Of a DNA stretch of 64,000 nt, positions 23,822-34,483 are shown one piece after another (the stretch's first letter is position 1; every line of letters starts with the position of its first letter). The notes beneath the pieces were generated by a model. That model did no database searches. It worked only from the letters and a program-made list of their open reading frames with translations, and was not told the DNA's origin. A program made the position numbers and the translations under genes. Source of the stretch: Adiantum capillus-veneris (lineage: Eukaryota > Streptophyta > Polypodiopsida > Polypodiales > Pteridaceae); assembly GCA_014529385.2 (NCBI GenBank), contig CM043956.1, forward strand, positions 86,665,721 through 86,729,720, given 5' to 3'.

Positions 23822-26206
23822 CTACAGGATCCGATATCGAGTTGCCTTCTGAACTAGCCATTCCATTTGTCCATTGGTGAGATAGCTTGTTCCTTGGAAT
23901 AGTGTCGGTTGATTAAAGGGGAAGCCCATGGCTTCCAGAACTTTGTGCCAGTGTCCTCCTGGATCCCAAGTGAAAAATAGGATCATTGTCTGCAGTGTCC
24001 GAACAATAAAATTTGCATGCCAAATTGGACCAAATTTGTAACCACCAGTAGCGAGAGGGGAAATGAGCATCTTCGCTCCTGCAAAGACAGAACTGAAAAT
24101 TATGATTTCCAAGAGTGTACCAAGAATCCACCATATATGGCAGCCTTGTTGGTGTGGTGAGCTCAAGTTTTCTTCAGAATCTTGCTTACTGCCATGACTA
24201 GAAAAAACTGCAAGCATATCATGCTTCTTTTGGGTGTGCTCAAACATGTCAGTTTCCTTTACTGATGCTAATAGCAAGCCACCTACCTTGCGGCTTAAAT
24301 ACAAGCGTAATTCACTTACCTTTCTCCAAAGAGAGGATGCACTATTTGTAAAAAAATGTACCAAATTGCGAATGAGGTCTTCATTCTTGCATTCTATCAG
24401 GCTTTTGTCTATCCATGGCTCCTTTGCTCTTATCTCCATGCTGATCTTCTCTCTATATGTTATAGCAGCTAGCCATAGCCATAGGTTTGATGCATCCCAT
24501 GCAAACACAATGCTGTGTTGTGGAGGAGTTTGGAACATCCTTAAAAGGTTGGCAACATATTGATCATCACACTTACTCTGAACACCCTCACATAAACTGG
24601 AGGCATTACCCATCTCCAAGTTTATAACATCTTTCAGTAGACTAGAGGCATTACCCATCTCCAAGTCTATAACACTACACAATAAAATCTTGCTCGGCTG
24701 CCAAGCCTCTGGAGAAATATCCAACTCCAAACCTTCAGTCATACTTACCTCTTCGTTATGGTCCTCAAGTGAAACTTCCTTGATGCAAGATTCCTTTAGC
24801 TTGCTACACTGTCCTACGTCCATGGTGGTGCACAGGCTTCCGTTTTCAAAGCCCTCCCCTTTGCTTGATATGTTGTCCATCTTCTGTAAATCCTTGCTAA
24901 CAGGCTGGTTTTCCTCTTCTCTTGTATCTTTCATGAATTTGGCATTCCTCTTACTCTGACGAGGCCTAATCAACACTTTACACCTTCTTACCCTTACTCC
25001 CCAATGCTGTCGATTGATCGCTTTGGTACCTATTTCATTCAAGGTTAAAGATGTACTCACATTTGTAACACAATTTTCTTGACTTACCTCCCCCACCTGG
25101 GTAGAATCTTTTGATTCTTTAACCTCTTGTTCCACTGCTTCAGTTCTTTGAATAAACTTCTCGCTTGATACTTCTTCGGTTACCTTCATCTTGACCTCTT
25201 CTACAAGACCAATGATACTTGGTGTGCAAGCACCAATTGATGGTGGGCGTAGGATGATTGTAAGTGGTGATTGTGACGGACGTAGAATTTGTGTTGGTGG
25301 GGTTGGTGCTCGGGGTGGGGGTGTTCTTTCTCTAGGGGGTGACAATTGGTTCCTCCTACCTCCTCTATTATAGTTTTGTCGTGGTTTGGGACAGTAGTAC
25401 ATACCGTGACCGTCTTCTCCGCAGTTGTAGCAGTGATACTCTCTGTTTTGTCGTCGTGCTCTTCCAGGTTCTTGATCTCTTTCTTGACTCCTCCCTTGCT
25501 GTATTAAGTGGACAGACAAATTCTGCAGTTGGTCAGTAATATGGGCCAACATATATTGTTGGTCATCTCTTGCCCCAAGAGCCGGTGGTGGTGGTATGCT
25601 GGTTGTCGTAGTTGTTGGTCGACGCGATGTTCCTGCTTCTGTTGACTCGGTTTCTTTGGCTTTCATTCGCAGCTTCTTGTCCTTAAGGCGAGCAATCTCA
25701 ACGGCTAACTCGTACGTAGCCGGGAATCTACCTTTCACCTTCTCCTTGAGAAGCGGCCATAAACCATGCGTGAACCGATCTTTTTTTAGGAAATCGGGTG
25801 CGGCTTTCCCCCTTGCCAGTGACTCAACCCACCGTTCCCACAAATCCACAAATTTGGACTCATAGGTGGCATATTCTAAAATACCCTCCTGCTTCAAGTC
25901 TCTCAAATTGTCCCACAACTTTTCTGAAGTGGTACCTCCCCCAAAGCGCCTCTTAAAAGCGGTTTTTAAGGGTTCCCAGTCATCCTTGGTTGCTTGTGGA
26001 AGTGCATTGTACCATGATCTAGCTTCTAGCTTCATGAGATGCTTAAAGATTCTAACCCGGGATTCATCCGTATCTTTGTTTCTCACTACACATGCTACTT
26101 TAAAGTCATCTAGGAAGTCTGTTACCAAATCCTCCCCCTTCTTTCCTTTAAATGTTGGAAATGCTACCCTTACCATAATTACTGAGAGAGAGCTAGAAAG
26201 ACACAC
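23822..26206 (-). CDS. Intact gag fused to an unknown C-terminal region (794 aa)
   Basis: The only long unbroken ORF in the window. Residues about 12-150 are a retrotransposon gag domain (AFPTFKGKKGEDLVTDFLDDF, WYNALP, F-x-x-RFG). A zinc knuckle CYNCGEDGHGMYYC sits near 262-275, followed by a Pro-rich linker. Then come acidic and low-complexity segments, including a 17-residue tandem duplication (DLEMGNASSLLKDV / NLEMGNASSLCEGV). The last 220 residues are not acidic and include hydrophobic stretches WWILGTLLEIIIFSSVFAG and FIVRTLQTMILFFTW, possible membrane segments. No protease DSG or polymerase motif occurs. A second in-frame ATG at residue 11 is equally plausible as the start. The ORF fills the space where pol would be. 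Function of the C-terminal part is unknown; I do not call it an envelope. Confidence 0.75.
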   Translation of the reverse strand: MCLSSSLSVIMVRVAFPTFKGKKGEDLVTDFLDDFKVACVVRNKDTDESRVRIFKHLMKLEARSWYNALPQATKDDWEPLKTAFKRRFGGGTTSEKLWDNLRDLKQEGILEYATYESKFVDLWERWVESLARGKAAPDFLKKDRFTHGLWPLLKEKVKGRFPATYELAVEIARLKDKKLRMKAKETESTEAGTSRRPTTTTTSIPPPPALGARDDQQYMLAHITDQLQNLSVHLIQQGRSQERDQEPGRARRQNREYHCYNCGEDGHGMYYCPKPRQNYNRGGRRNQLSPPRERTPPPRAPTPPTQILRPSQSPLTIILRPPSIGACTPSIIGLVEEVKMKVTEEVSSEKFIQRTEAVEQEVKESKDSTQVGEVSQENCVTNVSTSLTLNEIGTKAINRQHWGVRVRRCKVLIRPRQSKRNAKFMKDTREEENQPVSKDLQKMDNISSKGEGFENGSLCTTMDVGQCSKLKESCIKEVSLEDHNEEVSMTEGLELDISPEAWQPSKILLCSVIDLEMGNASSLLKDVINLEMGNASSLCEGVQSKCDDQYVANLLRMFQTPPQHSIVFAWDASNLWLWLAAITYREKISMEIRAKEPWIDKSLIECKNEDLIRNLVHFFTNSASSLWRKVSELRLYLSRKVGGLLLASVKETDMFEHTQKKHDMLAVFSSHGSKQDSEENLSSPHQQGCHIWWILGTLLEIIIFSSVFAGAKMLISPLATGGYKFGPIWHANFIVRTLQTMILFFTWDPGGHWHKVLEAMGFPFNQPTLFQGTSYLTNGQMEWLVQKATRYRIL

Positions 26207-26259
26207 TGCTTAACTTGCAAAAGTTTTTTTCTTCTTTACAAGGAGGCGTGTATACCCTC

Positions 26260-26478
26260 TTATACTAGGACATAGATTAAAACTTCAAACGGTACATTTC
26301 CTTGTACCAAAGGTAAGACAAATGGTTGATCTGATGCCAGAACCTCAAAAAACCGCTCCCCACCTGGCATGGTGTCAATGACGTGCTGGTAGTGAGCCTT
26401 CAAATCCAGTATTACCTTGATTGAGCGTACACGTGTTGGTATGTGTGATCTGTCTTGAGGTAGGTTGTATTGATTCAT
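26260..26478 (-). CDS. Small accessory ORF c (72 aa), relative of A1/A2
   Basis: It lies 53 bp upstream of gag in element 3 and starts MNQYNLPQDRSH. The C-terminal half aligns with A2 of element 1: EVLAS against EILAS, then PFVLPLV against PVILPLI, then a hydrophobic end (FEVLIYVLV against FDVHVFILF). Length is the same (72). Since the LTRs and gag of the two families are very different, the retention of this frame in the same place is notable. No known domain. It begins 17 bp after the stop of ORF b. Confidence 0.5.
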   Translation of the reverse strand: MNQYNLPQDRSHIPTRVRSIKVILDLKAHYQHVIDTMPGGERFFEVLASDQPFVLPLVQGNVPFEVLIYVLV

Positions 26479-26495
26479 TTGAAGCTTAGAGGTTC

Positions 26496-26720
26496 TTAGT
26501 CACTGTCCAAGCTTGTGGGAGAGGGTGGTGTTCTTTCCTGAAACAAACTCAGTAGATCCCTAGTTTCTCTAGTGAGAGTGTGAGCCAATGCTTCCGTTAT
26601 CTGTGCTGCAGCATCAGGTGAGACTTGAAAACTGACTGTGGTAATTACCTCGGTGACTTGAGTTACCCGATTCTCAAAGTAGAATGGTGTTGATTCTCTA
26701 TTTTGTAGAGCTCCTTCCAT
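26496..26720 (-). CDS. Small accessory ORF b (74 aa)
   Basis: Starts MEGALQNRESTPF and overlaps the end of ORF a by 23 bp in a different frame. It has a Val/Thr-rich stretch (VTQVTEVITTVSFQV), then a short helical segment (AAQITEALAHTL) and a Ser/Pro/Asp tail. No counterpart is seen in elements 1 or 2 and no domain is recognised. Position within an uninterrupted series of short ORFs is the only support for it being coding. Confidence 0.35.
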   Translation of the reverse strand: MEGALQNRESTPFYFENRVTQVTEVITTVSFQVSPDAAAQITEALAHTLTRETRDLLSLFQERTPPSPTSLDSD

Positions 26721-26961
26721 TTTGTTGTTGTGGGTTGGTTGTAGGTTGCGGACATGGTTTCGACCTTCTCCTTCTTCTTCTTGGCACTTGGCCTATGTAT
26801 ATCCACTGGGTTTGGCGTGTTGGTTGACTCTCCCACTGCAAATCGGTTACCGTTACGCCTGGCACTCGAGCTTCGATGGAGATGCGGAGTTCGTCTAGTT
26901 GTGCTTGGAGCTCTTCTTCTTCTGTCGTCCAATTAGCAAATCCTGCTAGCCATTCATCCAT
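26698..26961 (-). CDS. Small accessory ORF a (87 aa), first after the primer site
   Basis: Starts MDEWLAGFANW about 60 bp after the primer-binding site of element 3. It has a predicted helix or short coiled coil (EEEELQAQLDELRISIEAR) and a strongly basic run (PRRRRRRSKP) near its end, which could bind nucleic acid or act as a nuclear signal. The stop overlaps the start of ORF b. An overlapping frame (26663-26932) exists but has less convincing composition. Confidence 0.4.
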   Translation of the reverse strand: MDEWLAGFANWTTEEEELQAQLDELRISIEARVPGVTVTDLQWESQPTRQTQWIYIGQVPRRRRRRSKPCPQPTTNPQQQNGRSSTK

Positions 26962-27020
26962 TCACAATAGTTTAGGGGTTTCAGTCTTGTAAACTGAAGG
27001 GTTTCATGAAAAGATCCTTA

Positions 27021-27032
27021 GTGGGGGCACCA
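27021..27032 (-). promoter_or_regulatory. Primer-binding site of element 3
   Basis: The minus strand reads TGGTGCCCCCAC two bases after the LTR end CCCGTCA, the same as in element 2. Confidence 0.75.
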
Positions 27033-27034
27033 AA

Positions 27035-27245
27035 TGACGGGAGCAAAGCAAACCCCGAACCCCCGACGGACTCTAAAACACCGGGGACCGAATGGAGCGC
27101 CTCGAGACTGTCATCATAAAGCAAACAGGGGGCACCACCTAGCTTCAGCGGCTAGGAGGCAAACAACACACCACCATAACAAAGTTTTCATCCAAGAGAG
27201 ATGGATGCTTGGGCGTAATGATAAAGAGGAAAGGGAATGAGATCA

Positions 27246-27295
<50 letters not shown>

Positions 27296-27567
27296 GGTAT
27301 AGCGGCTTAGTACTTAGGCACCACAAAAGGATGGCGAATCTGCACACCCTTCACACATACACAAGCTGACTCCAAAACATAATATATTTACATATACACA
27401 AGCTGACTCCAAAACACAACCTTTCTTATATATTTACATAATCATACTTTATTTTTTTATTAATTTTTCCAATGCCTTTTATCACTCCCTCCCTAAGAGG
27501 GGGTTTTCATGGGGTGGGGACGAGAGAAGAGGGGTATGGGAGCTTGGCTTGTGGAAATCCCCCATCA
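27035..27567 (-). repeat. 5' LTR of element 3, internally deleted (533 bp)
   Basis: Both ends match the 3' LTR, but about 1 kb of the middle is missing. The junction near 27365-27420 carries a short duplication (two copies of ACACAAGCTGACTCCAAAACA). The deletion removes the TATA box region, so this copy probably lost its own promoter. Confidence 0.85.
27245..27295. repeat. (GA)n microsatellite in the family 3 LTR
   Basis: About 22 GA units; matching CT tract lies at about 27855-27945 in the solo LTR. Confidence 0.9.
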
Positions 27568-27851
27568 GTGCGAGTCTTCGCCATCAACTCCCACCTATCC
27601 ACCATGTGCTCTACCACTCTCTCCCTTTTCATTCCCCTACCCTATGCTCCCCATTTCATCGCCTTATTCTCTAAATAAAGCTTGAGGTTTTGTGAGTATG
27701 TTTTCTTGCAATGTTTTTCCCATGTGAGGTGTGCGGAATCGCCACCTAATCTTGTGTTTGGAGTGAGCTTGTGTATGTGTGAAGTGTGTGGATTCGCCAT
27801 CCTTTTGTGATGCCTAAGTACTAAGCCGCTATACCCCCTCCCTCCCCTCTC

Positions 27852-27883
<32 letters not shown>

Positions 27884-27888
27884 TCTCG

Positions 27889-27947
<59 letters not shown>

Positions 27948-28160
27948 TGATCTCATTCCCTTTCCCTCTCATCATTACTCCCAAGCATCCATCTCTCTTG
28001 GATGAAAACTTTGTTATGGTGGTGTGTTGTTTGCGTCCTAGCCGCTGAAGCTAGGTGGTGCCCCTGTTTGCTCTACCATGACACGCTCAAGGCACGCCAT
28101 TCGGTCCCCGGTGTTTTAGAGGCCGTCGGGGTTTGGGGTTCGCTTTGGTCCCGTCAGCAT

Positions 28161-28232
28161 CTTTTAGTTCCATAGTTTCTTCTCTGTCTACGTACCCTAT
28201 CTGTCGTTCTTTCTCTCTCGATCTCGCTTTCG

Positions 28233-28308
<76 letters not shown>

Positions 28309-28392
28309 CGCTCTCGCTCTCGCTATCTCTCTTTCTCTCTCTATTTCCCTATTTTCCTCTCTCTCTCTCTCTCTGTCTCGCTCTCCACTTCC

Positions 28393-28441
<49 letters not shown>

Positions 28442-28495
28442 ATATATATATAATATAATATATAACTCTCTTTCTCTATATCTCTCTATTTCCTA

Positions 28496-28544
<49 letters not shown>

Positions 28545-28552
28545 TCTCTCCT

Positions 28553-28599
<47 letters not shown>

Positions 28600-29042
28600 C
28601 CCTATCTCTCTACTGATCGAACGAGCGACTGACCTAGGGAGATCTAGACGCCTACGACTGCGGAGGACTACACAACATCGACAGAGGCTGCATCAGAGGA
28701 TCTAGCTAGGTCACTTTGGCTCGACATGCACAACGCCCAGTCAGACTACTGACCATGGAGGAGATTGATGAGATCCGCCAGCATCAGATGTTGGATCTCT
28801 TATGATCTACGTATCCCAGCTAGCTGGTTTAGCCGTTTAGTCCACACCCAACAGTTTAGGATTCCATAATATTTTATTTTGTCATCTTCTTACTCTCACT
28901 TTGTATCAGATCCATCACATTGTAACTTTCTTGTCTCATGTCTCATAGGTCACTTTGGCCTTTCGAAGACGTTAATATAACATTTCATTTCATTTCTCTC
29001 TTTAATTTCTTTTCTTTAATTTTAATTTCCTAAGCATACATT

Positions 29043-29084
<42 letters not shown>

Positions 29085-29124
29085 CACACATACACCTCTC
29101 TCCCTCTCTTTCCTACACACACAC

Positions 29125-29167
<43 letters not shown>

Positions 29168-29267
29168 CTACACACACACACCTCTCTCCCTCTCTTTCCT
29201 ACACACACACACACACACCTCTCTCTCTCTTTCCTACACACACACATGCACACACACACACACACCG

Positions 29268-29362
<95 letters not shown>

Positions 29363-29680
29363 TACACACACACACACACACACGATGTAGAGAGAGAGAG
29401 AGAGAGGGAGGGGTTGGGGGGGGCGGAGATGGACATAATACCTGCGCAGCAGGTTTCGGCCAAGATTTGAGCAGTCGAAAATGGCCCCTGCGCGCGGGTT
29501 TCGCTTTTTTCCCCCGAATTTTTTTGCGTCGCTATACGCGTGGCAAATAAAGCCTTTCCACGCGTATATCGATGCACACTGCGACGCGTATAGCGACGCA
29601 TGCTAATTACATCGATATACACATGGAAAAGCATGGTCGTCGATATATACGCGTCGATATCTTCATGTAGTGTTGTAGTG
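28161..29680. other. Right arm of CACTA copy A, CT-rich, with internal right terminus
   Basis: The arm begins CTTTTAGTTCC after the solo LTR and holds several CT tracts (about 28230-28310, 28400-28425, 28560-28600, 29050-29085, 29275-29358), short CA tracts, an AT tract and a unique 400-bp stretch (28610-29030) shared with copy B. It ends with TATAGCGACG-type subterminal motifs and GTTGTAGTG at 29680. Long Ser/Leu or Arg/Glu frames here are products of the microsatellites. Confidence 0.75.
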
Positions 29681-30045
29681 TTAAGGCCAAGATTGGATGA
29701 CTTCAAACACCTTGGTGCACAAGTGAGGACACCCTTGAAGAGGCAATCGCCAAACTCAATGACACTCTTCAACCTGTCAACATTGAGCCTGAAACCATTT
29801 CCTAGATCAATGACACACACAAGCATGCTCCCTCCGAGCATTGTATTCTCACCTTCAAGGACAAAGAAGAACAAAAAAGGCTACTACGCCAATCTCGTCT
29901 CCTCAAGGGAGCAACATTCTGGATCACCGAAGAACCAACCACAAACCAATTCAAAACCAAATCAAGTTAGCTCAAGAAGGTACATGAAGCCAGCAAACAA
30001 GGTAAATGGGCACTTTACTAAGGTGGTAAAGCCATCATCCAAGGT
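29681..30045 (+). pseudogene. LINE ORF1-like fragment between the CACTA copies
   Basis: The plus-strand frame reads DTLEEAIAKLNDTLQ, then EHCILTFKDKEEQKRLLRQ, LLKGATFWITEEPT and KQGKWALY, with TAG or TAA codons between blocks. The order resembles the C-terminal RNA-binding part of LINE ORF1 proteins (R-x-LLKG..FWI.E, then a GKWA-x-Y basic tail). It is short, broken and lacks any endonuclease or polymerase. Alternatively it is the exon of an unknown gene captured by the transposon. Confidence 0.35.
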
Positions 30046-30706
30046 GGTAAGGCTGGTACTCTCTCAGGATGGTCTCCACTATATAATTGACTTTGTCCCG
30101 ATCCTCATCACCCCAAGACGTCAGAAGGCTGGTCGAAAACTGCAGCTTCGCGAGCTGGCGAATCCGCTGTCGCATCTCAGTTCCGACTCTATCCATGTCA
30201 ACGGAACCATCTTCCTGTACAGTATAGAGCTTGGAGGCACTAGGATTGTGTGCCCCCCAAGGTGTCCGAGGTGTGTGAAGAGGTGTGTCGAGAGGTGTGC
30301 CTAGGTAGTCTGGGGGTCGTGAGCGAGGAGGAGTCGAAGCATCTGTGGACCCTCCTCCACAGCAACCACCACCGCCACCTAACGATCGCCGAGATCGGTG
30401 AGTGCGCCTGTGCTGCAGAGATGAGGACGTACCCGCCTCTGTCCCACCCCTAGGTGTCGAAGAGGCCATGATGGGAGAAGCAGGCGTCATACCCATAGGC
30501 ATCCTCCCCCCCGTAGGCGTCCTCTCCCTAGGCATAGAACCCTCCGCTGTGAAGCCCATAGGCGTAGTACCCATGCCTCTGGCTACCCAGTACTGAAAAT
30601 CCTCTTCCATCTGAGCAGGCGTCATCCGTGTAACGAGGCCCATGAATGCATCTGCACTCATCGAAGCGGGATGTAGAATCTGGTCTGCCATACTAAAGTC
30701 CTGCAC
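30046..30706 (-). pseudogene. CACTA second ORF, Ptta/En/Spm-like, copy B
   Basis: Copy B keeps an unbroken 223-codon frame from MADQILHPASMS through the Pro/Gly/Thr-rich part (GGGGGCCGGGS) to RYVGTEMRQRI-like sequence and SWGDEDRDKVNYIVETI. It is truncated at about 30046, where homology to copy A stops, so the conserved W..HxxGSxxF block present in copy A is missing. Confidence 0.6.
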
Positions 30707-30798
30707 AAAGAAAGTAAAATAAAGCGTCAGATGACAATTATTTAAATTAACTTTAAGCTTAATTTTAAATCAACGTCTTCGCAAAAACAGTTACAGGC

Positions 30799-31410
30799 CT
30801 AGGCCTCGACGAGTGAGGCATCATCAATAAGATCTTGCACCGTATCATCGTCTATCTCTAATTGCAAACATAATTGTGCCCCAACTCGTTCTGGCAGCTT
30901 GTCTTCATCCATTGCATCTTCATCTACAAGTGTCAATTCTGGCTCGTCTACGTCATCCCTCGTATATCTGTCAGTTTCCTCTGCCATACCTTCTTCCATC
31001 TCATCTAATGTCATAGTAGTATGGATGTCGTCTGAGTGACTTTCCTCCAGGAGATCTTGCCCTTCACATACTTGTTTATTTCTTGGAGAAACCTGAACCA
31101 CAAACCACCATTGTCGCTCTCGAGGGTCCGGTACAGACACCACTTGCTCACAATGTTCGGGGAGAGCAAATGTGTCGCTCGCATCTGTCCAAATCTTTGT
31201 AGCATCTATCTGCACAAGTTTGTTTCCATCTCTGCGTACCGTTGCATTGCGACTAGAAGTAATCACCTTGAATCACTTCACATCCAACAAAAACATCTCA
31301 AACCGCCTGAAGCTTACTTTCAGGATATCTGACACCAGACCACAGTAATCCAAGTTGCTAGTGCTTTCATTCGTGTCTCTAGCACTGGCCTTGCTCTTTT
31401 GCATGAAACT
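30799..31410 (-). pseudogene. CACTA tnp2 C-terminal region (DUF4216-like), copy B
   Basis: Holds SRNATVRRDGNKLVQIDATK, PEHCEQVVSVPDPRERQWWFVVQV and the acidic tail ending DDASLVEA. The stop is followed by a GTAAC-type junction where copy A has donor GTAAGT. Confidence 0.65.
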
Positions 31411-31415
31411 AACCA

Positions 31416-32878
31416 TTACCCCATTGTCAAACGTGTTTCTTCTGCTGTCAATTTATTGTGTTCTGAAATGCTTTCCATGCGACCACAGTGCCATGTATGA
31501 TACTTCCAGTCACATCCAATAGTCAGCTCTTCCTCTTCTAGAGATATGGGTTCTCCGATCTGTCGAGCTGCTCTCACTGTCTTGTCCAACCATGCCATTG
31601 TAGGGAATTCAGGTAGAGGAGCGAGATAGTTTGGCAAGGATAAGCCTCTAGTCATTCGACTTTGCTTGAAATCCTGTCGCTCCCTATTGCGTCTCTCTTT
31701 CTCTTCTTTGTACCTTTCAAGCCATTTTTGCATCAACGCTGAATTTAGTATACAGAACTTCATGATCTTTTCTCGCATGGCCAGGTTTATTTTCTTCGGC
31801 ACCTTTTGCACTTGCGGCTCCTCTCCCACCAGTCTTGCATCCTCCTCATCGCTCCACAGTCGAGGCATTTCTGGGTCAGAAACGGATAGAAATTCGGTCG
31901 TCAATACAAGAGACTCTTACACCAGCCATCCTTCTGCCATGCTCCCCTCTGGACGCGCTTTTTGGCGAACAAAACCCCTAAGTGTTTTCATGAACCGCTC
32001 TAGAAAGAACATCCAACGGCTGTGGACTGTACCTGCCATTGTAACCTCATCTACTACATGGACGAGCAAGTGCATTTGGATAGTTAGGTAGCTCGTGGGT
32101 AGATACTTCTCAATCATGCAAACTGCCTCAATGGAGTTAGCCCTTGCGACTGCAATAGATTCCTCCCGTATCTCCTTGGAAGAGATCCACCGCACTAGCT
32201 CAGAAATCTTGTATATGCAGGTCCGCACTTCCTCCGTTAAACACCCCTTGATCGCAATTGGAAGAATGAATTGCAAGAACTTATGCCACTTGTGTGATTT
32301 CAATCCTGACAGTTGATCGTCACGGGTGAATGCTGTCTTGAGACATCGCATATATCCTGTTGGCGTCCTGAACTCTGAAATCACCCTTTTCACTGGTCGC
32401 TCTTCGTTTTTTAGCAATACCCATGGCGCTCTTGGAGGTTTTGTTTGACCAGCTGCATTGGTGAAAGGCCACAGCTCTGGCATCTTTCCAACCGACTGCA
32501 AATCATCTCGTGAAGCTCGATTGTCTTTCATTCCCATGATTGTCTTCCAGAGGAGCTCTCCCACATTCTTGAATATATGCATTGGATCCAGCAAATGGTT
32601 AATTAGTAGATCACCCCAGTACTGCAACGTTTGGCGAATGGACAAACGTTTCATTCTTGGAACAGGTTGCCCCTCATGTTGCTCCCATCGGCGATGCCAC
32701 TCTTGTACATGCATAGGACGACATTCAACACGACCAAGCTGGCCTTCGCGCAAGTGATGGCCATCTGGAAGATAACGGTGGTGGCCTTGATAAATTGTCT
32801 TTCGAAGAGAGGTAGAATAGCGCACATCCAAAGACTGCCCGCAAATTGGACATGCATTGTATCCCGAAGATGTTAGCT
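31416..32878 (-). pseudogene. CACTA tnp2 transposase with DUF4218, copy B
   Basis: Closely matches copy A (CPICG, DPMHIFKNV, HLLVHVVDEV, RWMFFLERFMKTL) and differs at scattered positions. One TAA at about 31917 (Gln in copy A) splits it. The upstream intron (32879-32957, 79 bp) has an intact GCAG acceptor. It therefore supplies the correct exon structure for copy A. Confidence 0.75.
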
Positions 32879-32957
32879 CTGCATATATCAAAGCATGAAT
32901 CAGGCCAAGGCAAAGGGCTTACGAATAGCGAGAATTTAGTAAATCAATAACCATTAC

Positions 32958-33165
32958 CAGAAGCTTCTCCGTATCCTGGCCAATCATGGATAGTCCACGT
33001 AAGAAGTCCATGGAACCTTGCATGCTGTTGTCCTACTGGTTCAACCGCATCTGCTATGTAGATCTCATGCCATAACTCCTGGAGCTCGTCAGCTAGTGGA
33101 GCTAGATAAAAATCCATGCTTTTTGCTTCCATTTGTTGCTCTATATTGGTCGGATCTTCACGCAT
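32958..33165 (-). pseudogene. CACTA tnp2 N-terminal remnant, copy B, internal deletion
   Basis: Only DFYLAPLADELQELW and LLTWTIHDWPGYG remain, directly joined to the acidic leader start MREDPTNIE. About 900 bp present in copy A (19747-20655) is missing; the junction falls at a shared TTGC/CTTCC microhomology. Confidence 0.7.
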
Positions 33166-33941
33166 AATCTTTTTTCTCTCTCTCTCTCTCAGATGTAGGT
33201 GCTATGTCGCGGAAATCAATGCCCGTTCCGTAGGAGTTGTATCGCAGATTCTGTACGGTTTCACTAGCAAACTCTCCGTACTTGTGCACATGCTCATTAA
33301 ATATCCTACGCTTGCACAGGATTTGATACTTGCAGAGCGTGCACGAGCATGAAATATTTTCCTCCATGTTAGTTGATGACGTTGCCATCTACAATGATTA
33401 TGAATGTTGTTTTAATATATATATATATATATATATATACTCCTCACAATGTAAACTACCTGGCATTCTCTAGTCTTGCCCAATCTCCGTACACCTCGGT
33501 CTAGAGGTGTACGGAGATCAGGACCACCGGGTCAAAATCTCGTCTTTATTGGTCAAATCCTATATGGGTAGACACATACGTGCACTCCCAAGTGTACATG
33601 GCAATGCATGTAGCAGACAAAACCCCTTTTCCTCTTTTAGTTCCATAGTTTCTTCTTTGTCTATGAACCCACCTGCCTCCATTCCGAGGTAGCCTGTCAG
33701 AGAAAGCTTTCCAATGCCGCACAAGCCATGGAAGTTCTCAGCCCAATGAAAGTTTTCTACATGATTGTAAACTGGACGGGGCCTCCATGTCCAAGCCAGA
33801 AGATAATGGGGAGATGGATGAGCAACTTGAGAAAGATTCAGAAGCCTTGCATGGTTCTTGCTCAAAAAAGAGATCTCAATCTCTCTTTCTCTCTCGATCT
33901 CACTCTCGCTATCTCTCTTTCTCTATCTCTCTATTTTCTAG

Positions 33942-33988
<47 letters not shown>

Positions 33989-34432
33989 CCCTATCTCTCT
34001 ACTGATCGAACGAGCGACTGAGCTAGGGAGATCTAGACGTCCATGACTGCTGAGGACTACACAACATCGACAGAGACTGCATCAGAGGATCTAGCTAGGT
34101 CACTTTGGCTCGACATGCACAACGCCCAGTCAGACTACTGACCATGGAGGATTGATGAGATCCACCAGCGATAGCTGCTGGATCTCCTATGATCTACCTA
34201 TCCCAGCTAGCTGGTTTAACCGTTTAGTCCATACCCAACAGTTTAGGATTCCATAATATTTTATTTTGTCATCTTCTTACTCTCACTTTGTATCAGATCC
34301 ATCACATTGTAACTTTCTTGTCTCATGTCTCATAGGTCACTTTGGCCTTTCGAAGACGTTAATATAACATTTCATTTCATTTCTCCCTTTAATTATTTTT
34401 CTTTAATTTTAATTTCCTAAGCATACATTAAT

Positions 34433-34483
<51 letters not shown>

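Larger units (their letters stand above)
22198..27567 (-). mobile_element. Element 3: pol-less gypsy family 3 element with intact gag ORF
   Basis: A minus-strand LTR element inserted head-to-head into an LTR of its own family, with target duplication GTGC (22194-22197 and 27568-27571). From right to left: 5' LTR (27035-27567), primer site TGGTGCCCCCAC, three short ORFs, a 794-codon gag-type ORF, polypurine tract, 3' LTR (22198-23759). No protease, reverse transcriptase or integrase is present, so it must be mobilised in trans. Primer site, polypurine tract and 4-bp duplication match elements 1 and 2, placing it in the same broad lineage. The 5' LTR lacks about 1 kb present in the 3' LTR. Confidence 0.9.
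21159..28156 (+). repeat. Solo LTR of gypsy family 3, split by element 3
   Basis: The left part (21159-22197) starts TGATGGGGGC and the right part (27572-28156) ends TCCCGTCA; joined they give a 1624-bp LTR. The outer flanks are GCAT (21155-21158) and GCAT (28157-28160). CACTA copy B has the matching empty site near 33628-33636, which confirms both borders. Element 3 interrupts it at GTGC. A TATATAAAG box lies at 21991. Confidence 0.9.

Noticed and set aside
23822-24500. Envelope protein in element 3
   Set aside because: There are hydrophobic stretches, but no signal peptide, no cysteine pattern, and the region is part of the gag ORF.
28133-28453. Ser/Leu or Arg/Glu-rich frames over CT/GA tracts (also 29199-29470, 34436-34940, 39281, 41371-41848, 53385-53748)
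   Set aside because: Dinucleotide microsatellites are open in all frames; they carry no coding information.
34043-34141. 32-codon plus-strand ORF in the CACTA right arm
   Set aside because: The ATG is ACG in copy A and there is no supporting motif.
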